Below are positions 24,423 through 32,697 of a stretch of DNA of 64,000 nt, one piece after another. Source of the DNA: Allobosea thiooxidans (GTDB taxonomy: Bacteria; Pseudomonadota; Alphaproteobacteria; Rhizobiales; Beijerinckiaceae); NCBI RefSeq assembly GCF_900168195.1, contig NZ_FUYX01000011.1, positions 62,001 to 126,000 of the forward strand, read 5' to 3'. The translations under genes were made by a program, and so were the position numbers. Numbering within the stretch: position 1 is the stretch's first letter; each line of letters starts with the position of its first letter. Under the pieces are notes generated by a model. The model was not told where the DNA came from. It ran no database searches and saw nothing but the letters and a program-made list of their open reading frames with translations.

Positions 24423-24902
24423 ATGGCCGAGGTTCTTCAGTCGCTCTCCCAGCTTGGCGACGTCGCCAAGCCCGCGCAGCCGGAAGCTCCGGTCCACGTC
24501 AAGAAGGTCGATGCCCAGGGCCGCGCCTATGCCACCGGCAAGCGCAAGAACGCCATCGCCCGCGTCTGGATCAAGCCCGGCTCGGGCAAGGTCACCGTCA
24601 ACGGCCGCGACCAGGAGGTCTATTTCGCCCGCCCGGTGCTGCGTCTCGTTCTGGCGCAGCCGCTGCAGCTCGTCGACCGCATGACCCAGTACGACGTCAT
24701 CGTCTCGGTCAAGGGCGGCGGCCTCTCCGGCCAGGCCGGCGCGGTGCGCCACGGCATCTCCAAGGCCCTGACCTTCTACGAGCCGGAGCTGCGCAGCCCG
24801 CTCAAGAAGGAAGGCTTCCTGACCCGCGACTCGCGTGTCGTCGAGCGTAAGAAGTTCGGCAAGGCCAAGGCCCGCCGCAGCTTCCAGTTCTCGAAGCGCT
24901 GA
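24423..24902 (+). CDS. rpsI: 30S ribosomal protein S9
   Basis: A 159-residue S9 with an N-terminal extension typical of alphaproteobacteria. The core has [39 protein letters not shown], and the C-terminal [17 protein letters not shown] tail that reaches the P-site tRNA. It is co-transcribed with rplM and followed by a strong terminator. Confidence 0.97.
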   Translation: MAEVLQSLSQLGDVAKPAQPEAPVHVKKVDAQGRAYATGKRKNAIARVWIKPGSGKVTVNGRDQEVYFARPVLRLVLAQPLQLVDRMTQYDVIVSVKGGGLSGQAGAVRHGISKALTFYEPELRSPLKKEGFLTRDSRVVERKKFGKAKARRSFQFSKR

Positions 24903-24930
24903 TCGTTTCCGGGATTACCGGTATGCGGAA

Positions 24931-24957
24931 GGGCGGCTCGCAAGAGCCGCCCTTTTC
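24931..24957 (+). terminator. Intrinsic terminator of rplM-rpsI
   Basis: A 9-base stem GGGCGGCTC/GAGCCGCCC with a 4-base loop, followed by TTTT, 28 bases after the rpsI stop. Confidence 0.8.
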
Positions 24958-25006
24958 GTATTCTCTGCCTCGTTCCCGGAAGCAGAGAAGCGCATAGGAG
25001 CTCGCC

Positions 25007-25759
25007 ATGACCCGCCCCGTCCTCCTCGTCACCGGCGGCAGCCGCGGCATCGGCGCCGCGACCTGCATCATGGCGGCCGGGCGCGGCTACGATGTCGCGG
25101 TGAACTATCAGAGCAATGCGAAGGCGGCCGGCGAGGTTGCGAAAGCCTGCGAGGCCGCCGGAGCGAAGGCCGTCGCGCTGCAAGGCGACATGGCGAGCGA
25201 GGCCGACATCCTTCGCGTCTTCGCCGAGGCGAAGGCGGCGCTCGGTCCGCTCACCCATGTCGTGAACAATGCCGGCATCACCGGCCGGTCCGGCCGCCTC
25301 GTCGAAACGGACGCCGCCATCATTCGGGAATGCATCGACGTGAACGTCACCGGCGCGATCCTGGTGGCGCGGGAAGCGGCCCGCGCGCTCATCGCCAATG
25401 CGGCGGCGCCGGCGCGGGCGATCGTCAACATCTCCTCGGTGGCGGCCGAGATCGGCTCGCCCGGCGAATATGTCTGGTACGCGGCCTCGAAGGGCGCGGT
25501 CGATTCGCTCACCCTCGGCCTCGCCAAGGAGCTCGCATCCGATGGCATCCGCGTGAATGCGGTCGCTCCCGGCATCACCGAGACGGAGATCCATGCGCTG
25601 TCGACCGGGGAGGCCGGTCGCGTCGCGCGCATTGCGCCGCTGATCCCGCTGAAGCGCGCCGCCACCGCCGACGAGATCGCCGAGGCGGCCCTGTTCCTGC
25701 TCTCGGATGCTTCGAGTTACACCACCGGCATCATCCTCAAGGTCTCCGGCGGGCGGTAG
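25007..25759 (+). CDS. SDR-family oxidoreductase
   Basis: A 250-residue classical short-chain dehydrogenase. Cofactor loop TGGSRGIGAAT near residue 9, NNAGITG near residue 86, catalytic Ser in NISSVAAE and the YxxxK in YAASKGA, ending FLLSDASSYTTGIILKVSGG. The N-V-N-Y-Q segment after strand 2 suggests NADP preference. FabG-like or sugar dehydrogenase activity cannot be separated by eye. GGAG precedes the ATG. Confidence 0.88.
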   Translation: MTRPVLLVTGGSRGIGAATCIMAAGRGYDVAVNYQSNAKAAGEVAKACEAAGAKAVALQGDMASEADILRVFAEAKAALGPLTHVVNNAGITGRSGRLVETDAAIIRECIDVNVTGAILVAREAARALIANAAAPARAIVNISSVAAEIGSPGEYVWYAASKGAVDSLTLGLAKELASDGIRVNAVAPGITETEIHALSTGEAGRVARIAPLIPLKRAATADEIAEAALFLLSDASSYTTGIILKVSGGR

Positions 25760-25802
25760 CCTCCACTCTTCTGCCAACTGCGCAGGCGTCCCGGACGACC
25801 GA

Positions 25803-25895
25803 AGGGAGACCCGGGATCCATGGCTGAACCTCTGTCGGAAGCGCGCTGGTATGGACCCGGATCGACGCGGCTTCGCTGCTTGTCCGGGATGACGG
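25803..25895. repeat. Dispersed palindromic repeat, family C, copy 1
   Basis: The segment begins AGGGAGACCCGGGATCCATG and ends CTTGTCCGGGATGACGG, with ACCCGGATCGACGCGGCTTC inside. The same start, middle and end recur at 62246-62338. The ends pair as CCCGG/CCGGG hairpins. Confidence 0.65.
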
Positions 25896-25949
25896 CGCGG
25901 CTGGGACAGGACATATAGTCGTCGCCGTCGACAACCTGCCCGGAAGCCC

Positions 25950-26228
25950 ATGCGCATCCTCCTCACCTTGATCGCCTTCGGCATGATCGCCGCGCCGGCC
26001 CTGCTGATGCTGGCCCGCGAGGACCTGCCGAGCGGGCGGCGCATCGGCCGGGCGCTCGCCATCTTCCTGGCTCCGGCGGTGGCGCTCGGCTTCATCCACG
26101 GCGTGCCGGAGCTCGACGGCCGCGCCCTCAACAACCCGAACGCCTGGACGATGCTGCGGCTCGTTCTGACGGCGCTCGCTCTGATCCTGCCCTGGTGCCT
26201 CTATGTCTGGTTCACCGCCCGCCGCTGA
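25950..26228 (+). CDS. Hypothetical membrane protein, 92 residues
   Basis: It begins MRILLTLIAFGMIAAPALLML and has three hydrophobic helices with a polar loop in the middle (GVPELDGRALNNPNAWTM). The family is not recognised. It ends 11 bases before the agmatinase start and is probably co-transcribed with it. Confidence 0.55.
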   Translation: MRILLTLIAFGMIAAPALLMLAREDLPSGRRIGRALAIFLAPAVALGFIHGVPELDGRALNNPNAWTMLRLVLTALALILPWCLYVWFTARR

Positions 26229-26239
26229 TTGAGACGACG

Positions 26240-27196
26240 ATGTCCGAAACGACCGACAAGCCGCCGATCGACCACGCCTTCACCGGCGACAGGCACGGGG
26301 GCGCCGCCGATCCGACCCATGCCGGCGCGCTCTCCTTCATGCGCCGCCGCTACGGCAAGGATGTCGCGGGCTGCAACCTCGCGATCTGGGGCGTGCCTTT
26401 CGATCTCGCCGTTACGAACCGGCCGGGCGCGCGCTTCGGGCCGCAGGCGATCAGGCGGGCCAGCGCGATCTTCGACGGCGATCCGCAATATCCATCAGGC
26501 ATCGACCCTTTCGCCCGGCTCTCGGCGGTCGATTATGGCGACTGCGCCTTGCCGCGCGGCGACCTGCCGGGCTGCGCCCGGGCGATCGAGGCGGAGGCTT
26601 CGGGCATCCTCGCAGCCGGCGCCCATCTCGTCACGCTGGGCGGCGACCATTTCATCACCCTGCCGCTGCTGCGCGCCCATGTCGCCCGCCACGGCAAGCT
26701 GGCCCTGATCCAGTTCGACGCCCATCAGGACACCTGGGACGACGGCCCCGGCGGCATCGGCCATGGCAGCTTCGTGCTGGAGGCGGTCCGCGAGGGATTG
26801 ATCGATGTCGAGCGCTCGATCCAGGTTGGCATCCGCACGGTGGCGCCGCGCGATTGCGGCATCGCCATCCTCGATGCCTACGAAGCGCATGCGCTCGGCG
26901 TCGCCGGGACGGCGCAGCGAATCCGCGAGCGCGTGGGGCAGGGGGCCGCCTATCTGACCTTCGACATCGATGCGCTCGATCCGGCCTTCGCGCCGGGTAC
27001 GGGCACGCCGGTCTCCGGTGGCTTCAGCGCGGATCAGGCGTTGCGTATCCTCTGGGCGCTGCGCGACCTCGACATCCGCGGCATGGACGTCGTCGAGGTC
27101 TCGCCGCCCTACGACCATGCCGACATCACGGCGATCGCGGCCTCGACCATCGTGCAGCACCATATCCAGGCGCTGGCGCTGAAGCAGGCCAACTGA
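26240..27196 (+). CDS. speB: Agmatinase (ureohydrolase family)
   Basis: A 318-residue ureohydrolase that splits agmatine into putrescine and urea using two Mn ions. Metal ligands are visible in TLGGDHFITLPLL, IQFDAHQDTWDD and TFDIDALDPAFAPGTGTP, and the last block is the family signature. The start is ATG at 26240; the longer frame to 26195 overlaps the upstream gene. The product, putrescine, is a possible link to the mdtJI-like exporter elsewhere in the window. Confidence 0.88.
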   Translation: MSETTDKPPIDHAFTGDRHGGAADPTHAGALSFMRRRYGKDVAGCNLAIWGVPFDLAVTNRPGARFGPQAIRRASAIFDGDPQYPSGIDPFARLSAVDYGDCALPRGDLPGCARAIEAEASGILAAGAHLVTLGGDHFITLPLLRAHVARHGKLALIQFDAHQDTWDDGPGGIGHGSFVLEAVREGLIDVERSIQVGIRTVAPRDCGIAILDAYEAHALGVAGTAQRIRERVGQGAAYLTFDIDALDPAFAPGTGTPVSGGFSADQALRILWALRDLDIRGMDVVEVSPPYDHADITAIAASTIVQHHIQALALKQAN

Positions 27197-27259
27197 ATCG
27201 GTTTGCGAGGAGGCGCGGCGAAGGGATTCAAATGAATCGTGTTTTCGAGTTTGTACGCC

Positions 27260-27361
27260 GTCATGCTCGGGCTTGACCCGAGCATCTCATGACACGGAGG
27301 CTCCAGTGCCTCCTTCTGCAAGAGATTCTCGGGTCTGCGCTTCGCTCCACCCGAGAATGAC
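27260..27361. repeat. Dispersed palindromic repeat, family B, copy 1
   Basis: Hairpin ATGCTCGGGCTTGACCCGAGCAT, a central GGAGGCTCC...GCCTCC, then a degenerate second hairpin ATTCTCGGG...CCCGAGAAT. The outer ends are GTCAT and ATGAC. The same plan occurs at 43609-43700. It fills the gap between agmatinase and argC. Confidence 0.7.
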
Positions 27362-27579
27362 GCCTGCTCCAAAGCTTCGATTGACACCCGGCTCAAGCGC
27401 GAACATATACGGAGCCATGGTGAAGAGCTTCATCCGACGTCGCCCCTATCAGGCCGCCCCGGCGCGCCCGCGATGACGCTCGGCCGATGACCGAACGCCC
27501 GCGACCGCGCCGAGAAGCGCGGTTTTTTTATGCCTGAAGCCCATCCATTGACGTGCCTGCCCAGCGATCGGGGGTCCTG

Positions 27580-28515
27580 ATGAGCCAGAACCTGAAAACC
27601 ATCTTCATCGACGGCGAAGCCGGCACCACCGGCCTCGGCATCCGCGAGAGGCTGGCCGTCGTGCCGGAGGTTGCGGTCAAGAGCATCGACCCGGGCAAGC
27701 GCAAGGATCCGGCCGCCCGCAAGGAGATGATGGCGAGCGTCGATCTCGTCGTGCTCTGCCTGCCGGACGAGGCCGCCAAGGAATCGGTCGCGCTCGCCGA
27801 CGAGCTCGGCGCGGACGCCCCCAAGATCGTCGATGCCGCCACCGCGCACCGGGTCGCGCCGGGCTGGGTCTATGGCTTCGCCGAGCTCGCCCCCGGCCAT
27901 GCCGAGAAGATCGCCAAGGCCGACCGCGTCGCCAATCCCGGCTGCTATCCGACCGGGGCCATCGCGTTGCTGCGCCCGCTCGTCGATGCCGGGCTGATGG
28001 CGCAGGACCATCCGGTCATGATCAATGCCGTCTCCGGCTATTCCGGCGGCGGCAAGTCGATGATCGAGGACTATGAGACTGGCGTGGCGCCGGCCTTCGA
28101 GCTCTATGGCCTGGGCCTGCGCCACAAGCACCTGCCGGAGCTGCAAGCCTATGCCCGGCTGACGCGGCGGCCGATCTTCGTGCCCTCGGTCGGGAATTTC
28201 CGACAGGGCATGCTGGTCTCGGTGCCGCTGCATCTCGATACGCTGCCGGGGCGGCCGAGCATCGCCGATCTCCATCATGCGCTGGCCGAGCGCTATGCCG
28301 GCTCGAGCTATGTCAGCGTGCACTCGCAGGAGGGCATGGGCGGCAAGATCGAGCCTGAGGCCCTGAACGACACCAACAAGCTCGAGCTGCGCGTCTTCGG
28401 CCAGGACGATCTCGGCCAGGCTGTGCTGATCGCCAGGCTCGACAACCTCGGCAAGGGGGCGTCGGGCGCGGCCGTGCAGAATATCCGCCTCATGCTGGGG
28501 CTCCCGGAAGGCTGA
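27580..28515 (+). CDS. argC: N-acetyl-gamma-glutamyl-phosphate reductase (type 2)
   Basis: A 311-residue enzyme for the third step of arginine synthesis, reducing N-acetylglutamyl-phosphate to the semialdehyde with NADPH. GEAGTTGLGIRERL is the cofactor loop, Cys122 in VANPGCYPTGA is the nucleophile, and the His in LGLRHKHLPE is the base. Length is that of the short type 2 enzymes of alphaproteobacteria. The start is ATG at 27580. A terminator follows. Confidence 0.93.
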   Translation: MSQNLKTIFIDGEAGTTGLGIRERLAVVPEVAVKSIDPGKRKDPAARKEMMASVDLVVLCLPDEAAKESVALADELGADAPKIVDAATAHRVAPGWVYGFAELAPGHAEKIAKADRVANPGCYPTGAIALLRPLVDAGLMAQDHPVMINAVSGYSGGGKSMIEDYETGVAPAFELYGLGLRHKHLPELQAYARLTRRPIFVPSVGNFRQGMLVSVPLHLDTLPGRPSIADLHHALAERYAGSSYVSVHSQEGMGGKIEPEALNDTNKLELRVFGQDDLGQAVLIARLDNLGKGASGAAVQNIRLMLGLPEG

Positions 28516-28562
28516 GGCCGCCAGGCGCTCGCTGGCCGAGAGCCCGAGGCTGCGGGCAGGGG

Positions 28563-28591
28563 GAACCCCTCCATTTGGAGGAGTTCTTTTT
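28563..28591 (+). terminator. Intrinsic terminator of argC
   Basis: Stem GAAC-C-CCTCC / GGAGG-A-GTTC with one mismatch and an ATTT loop, followed by TTTTT, 47 bases after the argC stop. Confidence 0.65.
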
Positions 28592-28610
28592 GCTCGCGCC
28601 TCATTAAAGT

Positions 28611-28629
28611 GGTCCCAAAAAAGGGGACC
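28611..28629. promoter_or_regulatory. GGTCCC-N7-GGGACC dyad over the LuxR ribosome site
   Basis: A 6-base inverted repeat whose right arm overlaps the GGGGA ribosome site of the GTG start at 28633. As RNA it could form a hairpin hiding the site; as DNA it could be an autoregulatory operator. Confidence 0.4.
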
Positions 28630-28632
28630 GAT

Positions 28633-29730
28633 GTGCCGGGCAGCGAATTCGAGAATTCATTGATCGACGGCATCTACGAGGCCGCGATCGTGCCGGAGGG
28701 ATGGGCGCGCGTGCTGCGCGACACCGCCCGCCTCGCAGGCTGCCGCGAGGCCCTGCTTGGAACGGTGCTGGACAACGAGGCCCGGCTGGTGGCCTCGTCG
28801 CCGGACTTCGCCGAGGGCTACGAGGAGATCCTTCGCCGTATCCCGTTCGCGGTCAACGAGCGGGCGCAGCGCCTGATCGTGCATGGGCGGCACGGCTTCA
28901 TCACCGATGCGGACGTCTTCAGCGACGAGGAGCTTGCGAGCGAGCCGCTCTATCAGGACATCCTGATCCCGGCCGGCTACGGCTCCGGCGTCGCCACGGC
29001 GATCGCCGCCCCGACCGGCGACATGACCATCGTCCATTGCGAGAGGTCGTTCTCCGAAGGCTCGGTCGATGCCGGCGGCATCGCCGCGCTCGACCGGCTG
29101 CGCGCGCATTTCGCCCGCGCCGGTCTGCTCGGCCGCCGCCTGGCGATGGAGCGGGCGCGGGCCGCCTCGCAGGCGCTCGAGATGATGGGGCTGCCTGCCG
29201 CCGTCCTCGGCCTGAGGGGAGAGCTGATCGAGGCGAATGCCCTGTTCCAGGATCTGATGCCGGGCGTCTTTCATGACCGGGCGGCCCGTCTTGCCCTGGC
29301 GCATGCGCCGGCCGACGAGATGCTCGCCGCGGCGATCGCGGCGCTGGCACGGCCCGATCTTCCCCAGCCGGTGCGTTCCTTGCCGATCCCGTCGCGCGGC
29401 GGGGCGCCGATGGTCCTGCATGTTGCGCCCGTCAGCGGGCAGGCGCGCGACGTCTTCTCCTTCGCCAGCGCCATCGTGGTCGCGACGCCGGTGCTGCCTG
29501 GCGCGGGGCCCCAAGCCGGCGTGATAGCCGGGTTGTTCGACCTGACTCCGGCCGAGGCGCGGCTGGCCGCGGCGATCGCCTCCGCGCATACGCCGCGCGA
29601 GGCCGCGCGGCGGCTCGGCGTGACGGAGGCTACGGCCCGCACCACGCTGAAGCGGATCCTGGCCAAGACCGGTACGCGCCGGCAGGCGGATCTCGTCGGG
29701 CTGCTCAAGAGCGCCACGCTGCCGCGGTGA
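28633..29730 (+). CDS. LuxR-family HTH transcriptional regulator
   Basis: A protein of about 365 residues. The N-terminal 170 residues form an unassigned sensor-like domain (IYEAAIVPEGWARVLRDTAR at its start). A PAS-like middle contains ALEMMGLPAAVLGLRGELIE. The C-terminal LuxR helix-turn-helix is FDLTPAEARLAAAIASAHTP to GVTEATARTTLKRILAKTGT. The GTG at 28633 has GGGGA five bases upstream; GTG at 28609 is an alternative without a ribosome site. No partner kinase is nearby, so it is likely a one-component regulator. Its targets are unknown. Confidence 0.82.
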   Translation: MPGSEFENSLIDGIYEAAIVPEGWARVLRDTARLAGCREALLGTVLDNEARLVASSPDFAEGYEEILRRIPFAVNERAQRLIVHGRHGFITDADVFSDEELASEPLYQDILIPAGYGSGVATAIAAPTGDMTIVHCERSFSEGSVDAGGIAALDRLRAHFARAGLLGRRLAMERARAASQALEMMGLPAAVLGLRGELIEANALFQDLMPGVFHDRAARLALAHAPADEMLAAAIAALARPDLPQPVRSLPIPSRGGAPMVLHVAPVSGQARDVFSFASAIVVATPVLPGAGPQAGVIAGLFDLTPAEARLAAAIASAHTPREAARRLGVTEATARTTLKRILAKTGTRRQADLVGLLKSATLPR

Positions 29731-29739
29731 CCCGGCCCG

Positions 29740-29753
29740 CCCCCATTTGGGGG
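29740..29753. promoter_or_regulatory. CCCCC-ATTT-GGGGG dyad
   Basis: A perfect dyad with an ATTT centre, starting 10 bases after the LuxR stop and without a T run. It resembles the ATCCCCC-ATTTGAG-GGGGGAT site at 4415-4435. It may be a regulator site or a factor-dependent terminator. Confidence 0.35.
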
Positions 29754-29940
29754 ATGCGCGAGACGAGGGACTGGGCGACAGTGGTGCTGCAGGGCGGCCC
29801 CATGGCTGTCGGCAGACGCATCTTGCGCCGTCACGGCCGGGTCAAGCGGCCTGACGGCGCCCTTTCCCCTCGCATGCCACCGTCGGCCCGGTTCCGTGCC
29901 CAGCTTCGCGCATGCCGCCCGTGCGCATGACCTCAGCCCA

Positions 29941-29973
29941 AAAGAAAAGACGCCGGCGCAACGCCGGCGTCTT
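29941..29973 (-). terminator. Intrinsic terminator of the FAH-family gene
   Basis: A 12-base stem AAGACGCCGGCG/CGCCGGCGTCTT with a 3-base loop. On the minus strand it is followed by TTTTCTTTT, 37 bases after the stop at 30010. Confidence 0.8.
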
Positions 29974-30009
29974 CCGATGTGCAGCCGGGGCGTAGATCGC
30001 CCTTTGGGC

Positions 30010-30858
30010 TCAGCCCTTGTAGGCGACGAAGTTCTGCCGCTGCTCGCCGAGGCCCTCGATGCCGAGCGTCACGACCTCGCCGCCCTTCAGGAAGCGCGGC
30101 GGCTTGAAGCCGAGGCCGACGCCCGGAGGCGTGCCGGTGGTGATGACATCGCCCGGATCCAGCCGCATGAACTGGCTGATATAATGAACCAGATAGGCGG
30201 CGCCGAAGATCATCGTCTTGGACGAACCGTTCTGGACACGCTCGCCATCGACATCGAGCCACATGGCGAGGTTCTGCACGTCCTTGATCTCGTCGGTGGT
30301 CACCAGCCACGGGCCGAGCGGACCGAAGGTCGGGCAGCCCTTGCCCTTGGCCCACTGGCCGCCGCGCTCCTGCTGGAACTCGCGCTCGGAGACGTCGTTG
30401 CAGACGCAGAAGCCGGCGATGGCCGCCATCGCGTCCTTTTCCTCGATATAGGAGCCGCCGTCGCCGATCACGATGGCGAGTTCGACTTCCCAGTCGGTCT
30501 TCTTCGAGCCCTTCGGGATGATGACGTCGTCATGGGGGCCGACGATGCAGTTCGGCGCCTTGTTGAACAGGATCGGCTCCTTCGGGATCGGCGATCCCGT
30601 CTCGGCCGCATGATCGGCGAAGTTCAGGCCGACCGCGATGAAGTTGCGCACGTCGCCGACGCAGGCGCCGATGCGGGGGGAGCCCGAGACGAGCGGCAGC
30701 GATTCCGGCGAGAGCGCCTTGAGCTTGGCGAGCGAGGCCGAAGTCAGCGCCTTGCCGGCGAGGTCGGGGATGACGCCGGACAGGTCACGCAACCCGCCCT
30801 TGGCATCGAGAAGAGCCGGCTTCTCCTGGCCGGGCGCGCCGTAGCGGAGCAGTTTCAA
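30010..30858 (-). CDS. Fumarylacetoacetate hydrolase family protein
   Basis: A 282-residue FAH-fold protein. The N-terminal part is KLLRYGAPGQEKPALLDAKG. The catalytic domain has NFADHAAETG, DWEVELAIVIGDGG (metal-ligand Glu), GFCVCNDVSEREFQ and the C-terminal VITTGTPPGVGLGFKPPRFL. The family includes acylpyruvases, ureidoglycolate lyase-like and HpaG-like enzymes, so the substrate is not assigned. Translation begins at TTG (30858), with GGGGGA nine bases upstream and no ATG nearby. Confidence 0.87.
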   Translation of the reverse strand: MKLLRYGAPGQEKPALLDAKGGLRDLSGVIPDLAGKALTSASLAKLKALSPESLPLVSGSPRIGACVGDVRNFIAVGLNFADHAAETGSPIPKEPILFNKAPNCIVGPHDDVIIPKGSKKTDWEVELAIVIGDGGSYIEEKDAMAAIAGFCVCNDVSEREFQQERGGQWAKGKGCPTFGPLGPWLVTTDEIKDVQNLAMWLDVDGERVQNGSSKTMIFGAAYLVHYISQFMRLDPGDVITTGTPPGVGLGFKPPRFLKGGEVVTLGIEGLGEQRQNFVAYKG

Positions 30859-31264
30859 GGTGTTTCCCCCGTTTCAAACGATCTAAATGGGCCGCGACTC
30901 TGACCGGATGCCGGCCGGAAAGACAAGCCCGTCCCGGCGCATGGCGCGCACGCGGCAGGAAGCTGGCCGCTTTGTTGCCGGAATGCAACGGCGCGGACCA
31001 AAGCGACATTGCCGGCAAAGCCGCCCGCAACCGGGAAACCCGCAGAAAAGCGGGATAGTTCTCATATAAACCGTATGTTTCTGAACAATCTCTCGGGCCA
31101 AACGTCGAAAATCGCTGCTTTCGGCGCGTTTTGCCATGTTGCGGCGGTTTGATGTCGCAAATTCGAGCCATCGAGGCGGGATTGCGGCGGGAAACGGCTC
31201 GCGGCATGCTCCGAATCAAGCGAGGTCGGGGGGCCTCAAAGAAGCTTAAACCGGGATGGATTCC
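30859..31264. other. Divergent intergenic region before the FadL-type porin gene
   Basis: About 400 bases without a credible gene. It should hold the leftward FAH promoter and the rightward porin promoter. A CCCGC-N6-GCGGG dyad at 31039-31054 lies just before an AT-rich patch (CATATAAACCG), the likeliest promoter area for the porin gene. The assignment is weak. Confidence 0.4.
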
Positions 31265-32593
31265 ATGAAGGGCCTTGTTCATACCGCCGCAGCGGCAACG
31301 GTTTCCCTCGCCGCGCTGCTTGCCGCGGGCGCCGCTTCGGCCAGTTCTTTCGCGATCCGCAGCGGCCAGGGCGCCGAAGGCCTCGGCATGGCCTATGCCG
31401 GCGCTGCTTCAGGCGGCATCGGGTTGGGCGCGATGGCCTGGAACCCGGCGACCATCACCATGTTCCCGGGCCGGCACAGCAACTGGAACTTCACCTATCT
31501 GAACGCCAATGGCGACTACGAGCCGACCTCGGTGACGCGCCTCGGCTCGCCGCGCGGACCGGCGAGCCCGATCCAGAACGGCACCGGCAATATCGGCGGC
31601 GACGGCGCCTTCATTCCCGCTTCCGCCAGCGCCTGGCAGCTGACTGACCGGTTCTGGATCGGCATGACCACCGGCGCGCCCTACGGCCTGCGTTCCAAGC
31701 CCGAAAACCAGGTTCACGCCGCCCAGATCTATGGGCGTTCGGCCAAGGTGGCGACGATCAACGTCGCGCCGACCATCGGCTACAAGGTCAATGACTGGCT
31801 CTCCGTCGGTGCGGCGCTGCAGGTTCAGTGGCTCAAGGCCTCGCTGAAGCAGGCCAACGGCATCGGCCCGGCGGCGACCCCGGTGATCATCGAAGGCGAC
31901 ACGATCGACTTCGGCTACCGTTTCGGCTTCACGCTGACGCCCTTCGAAGGCACCAATATCGGCGTGGCCTACCGTTCGGCGGTGCGCCAGACATTGGACG
32001 GCACGCTGCGTGGCGCCCCCGGCGCTCCTCTGGTGCTGCCGGTCAAGGCCAATCTCAACCTGCCCGACTCGGTCGTTTTCGGTCTTTCGCAGGTCATCAA
32101 CGACCAGTGGCAGGTCCATGCCGGGGTCGAGTGGACCAACTGGAGCCGCTTCCGCAACATCCCGGTCGTCAACGAGCTCAACGGCCGCCCCGCGACCAGC
32201 CTGAACTTCCAGTATGACGATGCCTGGTATTTCTCGGGCGGTGTCGAATACAAGTACAGCCGCGACCTGACCCTGCGCGCCGGTATCGGCTACGAGATGT
32301 CGGCGGTGAACGACCGCAACCGCACCATCTTCATTTCGGACAATGACCGGCTCTGGCTCAGCGCCGGCGCCAGCTATCAGGTCACGGACCGGATCAAGGT
32401 CGATCTCGGCTACACCTATATCGACGTGAAGAAGGCGTCGGTGAACTACAACGGTGCCCATCCGCAGCAGGGCGCGGTGTTCTACACCGCCGAGGCCAAG
32501 CCCTATGTCCACATCGCCTCGATCGGCATCACCTATCGCTGGGACGATCCGACCCAGACCCTTCCGGTGCAGCCGGCGGTCCGCAAGTACTGA
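31265..32593 (+). CDS. Outer-membrane transport protein, OMPP1/FadL/TodX family
   Basis: A 442-residue outer-membrane beta-barrel. The signal peptide ends near ASA at about residue 26. SSFAIRSGQGAEGLGMAYAGAASGG follows, the typical N-terminal hatch region, and the C-terminus ends in amphipathic strands (IASIGITYRWDD). FadL proteins take up long-chain fatty acids and TodX-type members take up aromatics or alkanes. Start at 31265 is preferred to the ATG three codons earlier. A strong terminator follows. Confidence 0.88.
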   Translation: MKGLVHTAAAATVSLAALLAAGAASASSFAIRSGQGAEGLGMAYAGAASGGIGLGAMAWNPATITMFPGRHSNWNFTYLNANGDYEPTSVTRLGSPRGPASPIQNGTGNIGGDGAFIPASASAWQLTDRFWIGMTTGAPYGLRSKPENQVHAAQIYGRSAKVATINVAPTIGYKVNDWLSVGAALQVQWLKASLKQANGIGPAATPVIIEGDTIDFGYRFGFTLTPFEGTNIGVAYRSAVRQTLDGTLRGAPGAPLVLPVKANLNLPDSVVFGLSQVINDQWQVHAGVEWTNWSRFRNIPVVNELNGRPATSLNFQYDDAWYFSGGVEYKYSRDLTLRAGIGYEMSAVNDRNRTIFISDNDRLWLSAGASYQVTDRIKVDLGYTYIDVKKASVNYNGAHPQQGAVFYTAEAKPYVHIASIGITYRWDDPTQTLPVQPAVRKY

Positions 32594-32617
32594 GCCGGAC
32601 GGCATACGCGTTTGAAG

Positions 32618-32645
32618 AGCCGGCCCCTCGGGGCCGGCTTTTTTT
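32618..32645 (+). terminator. Intrinsic terminator of the FadL-type gene
   Basis: A GC-rich stem AGCCGGCCCC/GGGGCCGGCT followed directly by seven T residues, 24 bases after the stop. Confidence 0.85.
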
Positions 32646-32697
32646 GTGCGCCCTTGCCGCATGGGGTAGGGGATGAGGTGGACTGCGGAGAGCCGGG

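Noticed and set aside
28563-28591. CCCCTCC-ATTT-GGAGGAG as a third copy of the CCCC-ATTT-GGGG dyad
   Set aside because: It is better explained as the argC terminator because a T run follows directly.
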